Positions 62,483 to 64,000 of a DNA stretch of 64,000 nt are shown here, piece by piece. The stretch is from the NCBI GenBank assembly GCA_016717595.1, contig JADKFE010000041.1:1-64000 (forward strand), in the 5' to 3' direction. The position numbers and the translations under genes were made by a program. The notes below the pieces were generated by a model that saw nothing but the letters and a program-made list of their open reading frames with translations, was not told the DNA's origin and ran no database searches. The stretch's first letter is position 1. Every line of letters starts with the position of its first letter. This DNA is from Deltaproteobacteria bacterium. GTDB lineage: Bacteria > Myxococcota_A > UBA796 > CAJQPC01.

Positions 62483-62639
62483 GGCGCTCTCCGGGACGAG
62501 GTGAAGGACACCCGAGACTAATCCATCGGCGCGGGGGGCTCAAGCGGCGGGGGGATCCTCCCGGACACAAAAGTCGCCGGGGCCATGAATGGAGGCTGAT
62601 AGGGCGGCGTAACCGGCCTGAACTTCACGGAGGTGAACC

Positions 62640-62912
62640 ATGCTCGGACTCGCGCTGCTCTTCGCTCAGACGGCCTTCGCTGGTGTCGATGTCGTCGTTG
62701 TTGTGGGGGCTCCGGCGCCTCCCCCGCCCCAGGTGGTGATCGTCGAGCCCGCGCCGCCGCCCCAGGTCGTCATCGTTCATCAGGCGCCGCCGCCTCCGCG
62801 GGTCATCATCGCGCCCGCGCCGCCGCCTCGGGTCATCTACGCCCCGGCGCCTCCTCCGCGACACGTCGTGCATCACGTCGCCCCGGCTCCTCGGCGCCAC
62901 GTTCGCCCGTAA
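62640..62912 (+). CDS. Small secreted Pro/Val-rich protein
   Basis: 90 residues. Signal peptide MLGLALLFAQTAFA, then repeats of the type [AP]PPPQVVIVxxAP and PPRVIxAPAP ending in a His/Arg-rich tail (HVVHHVAPAPRRHVRP). GGAGG lies 7 nt upstream of ATG 62640 and a strong terminator follows, so it is a real single-gene unit. Possibly a cell-wall or metal-binding (His) peptide; function unknown. Confidence 0.7.
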   Translation: MLGLALLFAQTAFAGVDVVVVVGAPAPPPPQVVIVEPAPPPQVVIVHQAPPPPRVIIAPAPPPRVIYAPAPPPRHVVHHVAPAPRRHVRP

Positions 62913-62930
62913 GCCCCCGCCGCTCCACCC

Positions 62931-62973
62931 CGCCGCCCGGCGCTGAACCCTCAGCCCGGGCGGCGTCGTTTTT
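62931..62973 (+). terminator. Rho-independent terminator
   Basis: CGCCGCCCGG (62931-62940) pairs with CCGGGCGGCG (62956-62965) around a 15-nt loop, followed by TCG and T5 at 62969-62973. It ends the Pro-rich gene and lies just before the stop of the convergent gene. Confidence 0.8.
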
Positions 62974-62978
62974 GGCGT

Positions 62979-64000
62979 TCAGCAGCCGCGCTCAAACACC
63001 TGGGTGACCTTGCCCGCGCTGTCTACGCGCTGCACGGTGTAGCCCGACTGCGTCCCGCCCTCGAAGGTGATGAGCACCGAGAGCACGCCGGTCACCGAGG
63101 GGTCCATCACGCCGTTGATGCGGGCGCGGGGCGCGGCGGCGACGCTGTCTTTGGCCTCGACCTGGGCCAGCCGGGTGACCCGCCCGTCGTCGAGCACCCC
63201 CACCAGCGCCCGGGCGGGCGCGCCTTCGACGGTCGCCGGGAAGCCGAGCTCAAAGAGCAGCTCGACCTTCTTGTCGCCGTCGAGGTCGATCCAGAACGCC
63301 TCGGTGACCTCAAACCCCTCGCCCACGGCGGAGGTGACCCGGGCGAGGTGATCCTCGCGGGGGATCGTCGGCGTCACCACCCGGCCCAAGGGGCGCTCGG
63401 CGGGGGTGGAGAGCTCCCCGGCGACGGTGAGGCCCGAGGCGCAGCCCTGAGGTTCGGGGGCGGCGGCGACCATCACCACCCGGCGGCGCTCGACGAGGCC
63501 GCTGTGCAGCGGCATCAGCTCCACCGCCTGGGCGTAACCGCCGCAGGACAAGGTGGCGCCGCCCTCCCGCACGCAGAACAAGGGCGCGCCGTCGCGGCCC
63601 AACATCAAGCGCACCTGCTCATCGAGGCGATCGGCGGCGGGCGGCGGGCCAAGGCGCGTGAACACCTGGCCGCCGGGCACGGGGCCCATGGCGTAATAGT
63701 GCTCGGCGACCTTGTACTGCGTCAGGGTCTCCGGCGTCTCCTCGACCAAGACCAGCAGCCGCGTGGACTTGTCGGCGACGGTCACCGGCAGCTCTAAGCC
63801 CAGACACGGCACAGACTTGCCGCCGAGATCGCAGAACAGGCCCATCACCGAGCCCTTCTTGCCGCCGAGCTCGGCCTCGACGGGGCTCTTGAAGGTGAGG
63901 ACCGTGCCGAACTGGTCCACCCAGGGCCCGGCCTGGAGCGCGGTGAGGCGATCGGCGTCGAGCGCGCTGCCCACGGGGCCCGGCGGGGTCTTGGGCGCGG
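62979..64000 (-). CDS. Unknown protein, 5' end outside the window
   Basis: At least 339 codons, open to the window edge without a clear start (GTG 63974 is in frame, but APKTPPGP precedes it with no stop). It has cysteines in VMGLFCDLGGKSVPCLGLEL, APLFCVREGGATLSCGGYAQ and a final FERGC, plus an FG-GAP-like acidic strand FWIDLDGDKKVELLFELGF. Probably an envelope protein like its neighbours. Family not recognised. Confidence 0.65.
   Translation of the reverse strand, partial: APKTPPGPVGSALDADRLTALQAGPWVDQFGTVLTFKSPVEAELGGKKGSVMGLFCDLGGKSVPCLGLELPVTVADKSTRLLVLVEETPETLTQYKVAEHYYAMGPVPGGQVFTRLGPPPAADRLDEQVRLMLGRDGAPLFCVREGGATLSCGGYAQAVELMPLHSGLVERRRVVMVAAAPEPQGCASGLTVAGELSTPAERPLGRVVTPTIPREDHLARVTSAVGEGFEVTEAFWIDLDGDKKVELLFELGFPATVEGAPARALVGVLDDGRVTRLAQVEAKDSVAAAPRARINGVMDPSVTGVLSVLITFEGGTQSGYTVQRVDSAGKVTQVFERGC

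Overview
The window is very GC-rich DNA whose genes look like those of Myxococcota or a related former deltaproteobacterium. The reasons are cysteine- and aspartate-rich MopE-type repeat lipoproteins, very large AAA/TPR/Ser-Thr kinase proteins, a sigma-54 activator, short lipoproteins and tightly overlapping genes. No rRNA, tRNA, insertion sequence, integrase or CRISPR array was recognised. Taxonomy is inferred from gene content only.

Layout. 1-888: repeats and a strongly folded inverted-repeat block, with no credible gene. 889-6474: a lipoprotein, a ferritin-like protein, a carotenoid oxygenase, a CobW GTPase and a HEPN/FGE-domain membrane protein; four of these five are interrupted by 1-2 nt frameshifts. 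6542-13842: histone-deacetylase-like enzyme, PQQ-type sugar dehydrogenase, cobyric acid synthase (CobQ), methyltransferase, YhbY and unknowns. 14221-20501: a polymorphic toxin of about 1,570 residues ending in a PD-(D/E)XK-like nuclease, with four small genes behind it that are likely immunity or orphan-immunity genes. 20678-31893: two giant tandem paralogues; one has an intact kinase and two intact P-loops, the other has lost the key residues. 31984-35749: a C-type lectin MopE lipoprotein and an HTTM membrane module. 35797-42746: an FG-GAP lipoprotein, a complete sulfate ABC importer and a sigma-54 activator, with a consensus -24/-12 promoter and two matching palindromes in front of the importer. 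42819-46359: Rpn-family nuclease, class V aminotransferase and sulfotransferase. 46501-47799: a candidate selenoprotein. 47869-64000: GrpE-like protein, a PnbB-like protein, a second HTTM module, a DprE2/DprE1-like pair, a DUF2914 membrane protein, a glycosyltransferase, a MopE/lamin-tail lipoprotein, a Ser/Thr kinase, BioY and a partial gene.

The most interesting item is the lipoprotein at 46501-47799. Its reading frame is interrupted by one TGA exactly where the first Cys of a thioredoxin CxxC motif should be (W-U-P-R-C). The same frame continues to a good thioredoxin-like C-terminus. A stem with a GGTC apical loop begins 11 nt after the TGA, as expected for a bacterial SECIS. Other leads are the sigma-54 circuit in front of the sulfate importer, the intact/degenerate giant paralogue pair, the toxin-immunity island, the duplicated HTTM modules and the branched inverted repeat at 257-376.

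Caution: six apparent frameshifts lie in the first 20.5 kb and none was seen after that. Several sit in homopolymers or a CA repeat, so local sequence error is as likely as gene decay.
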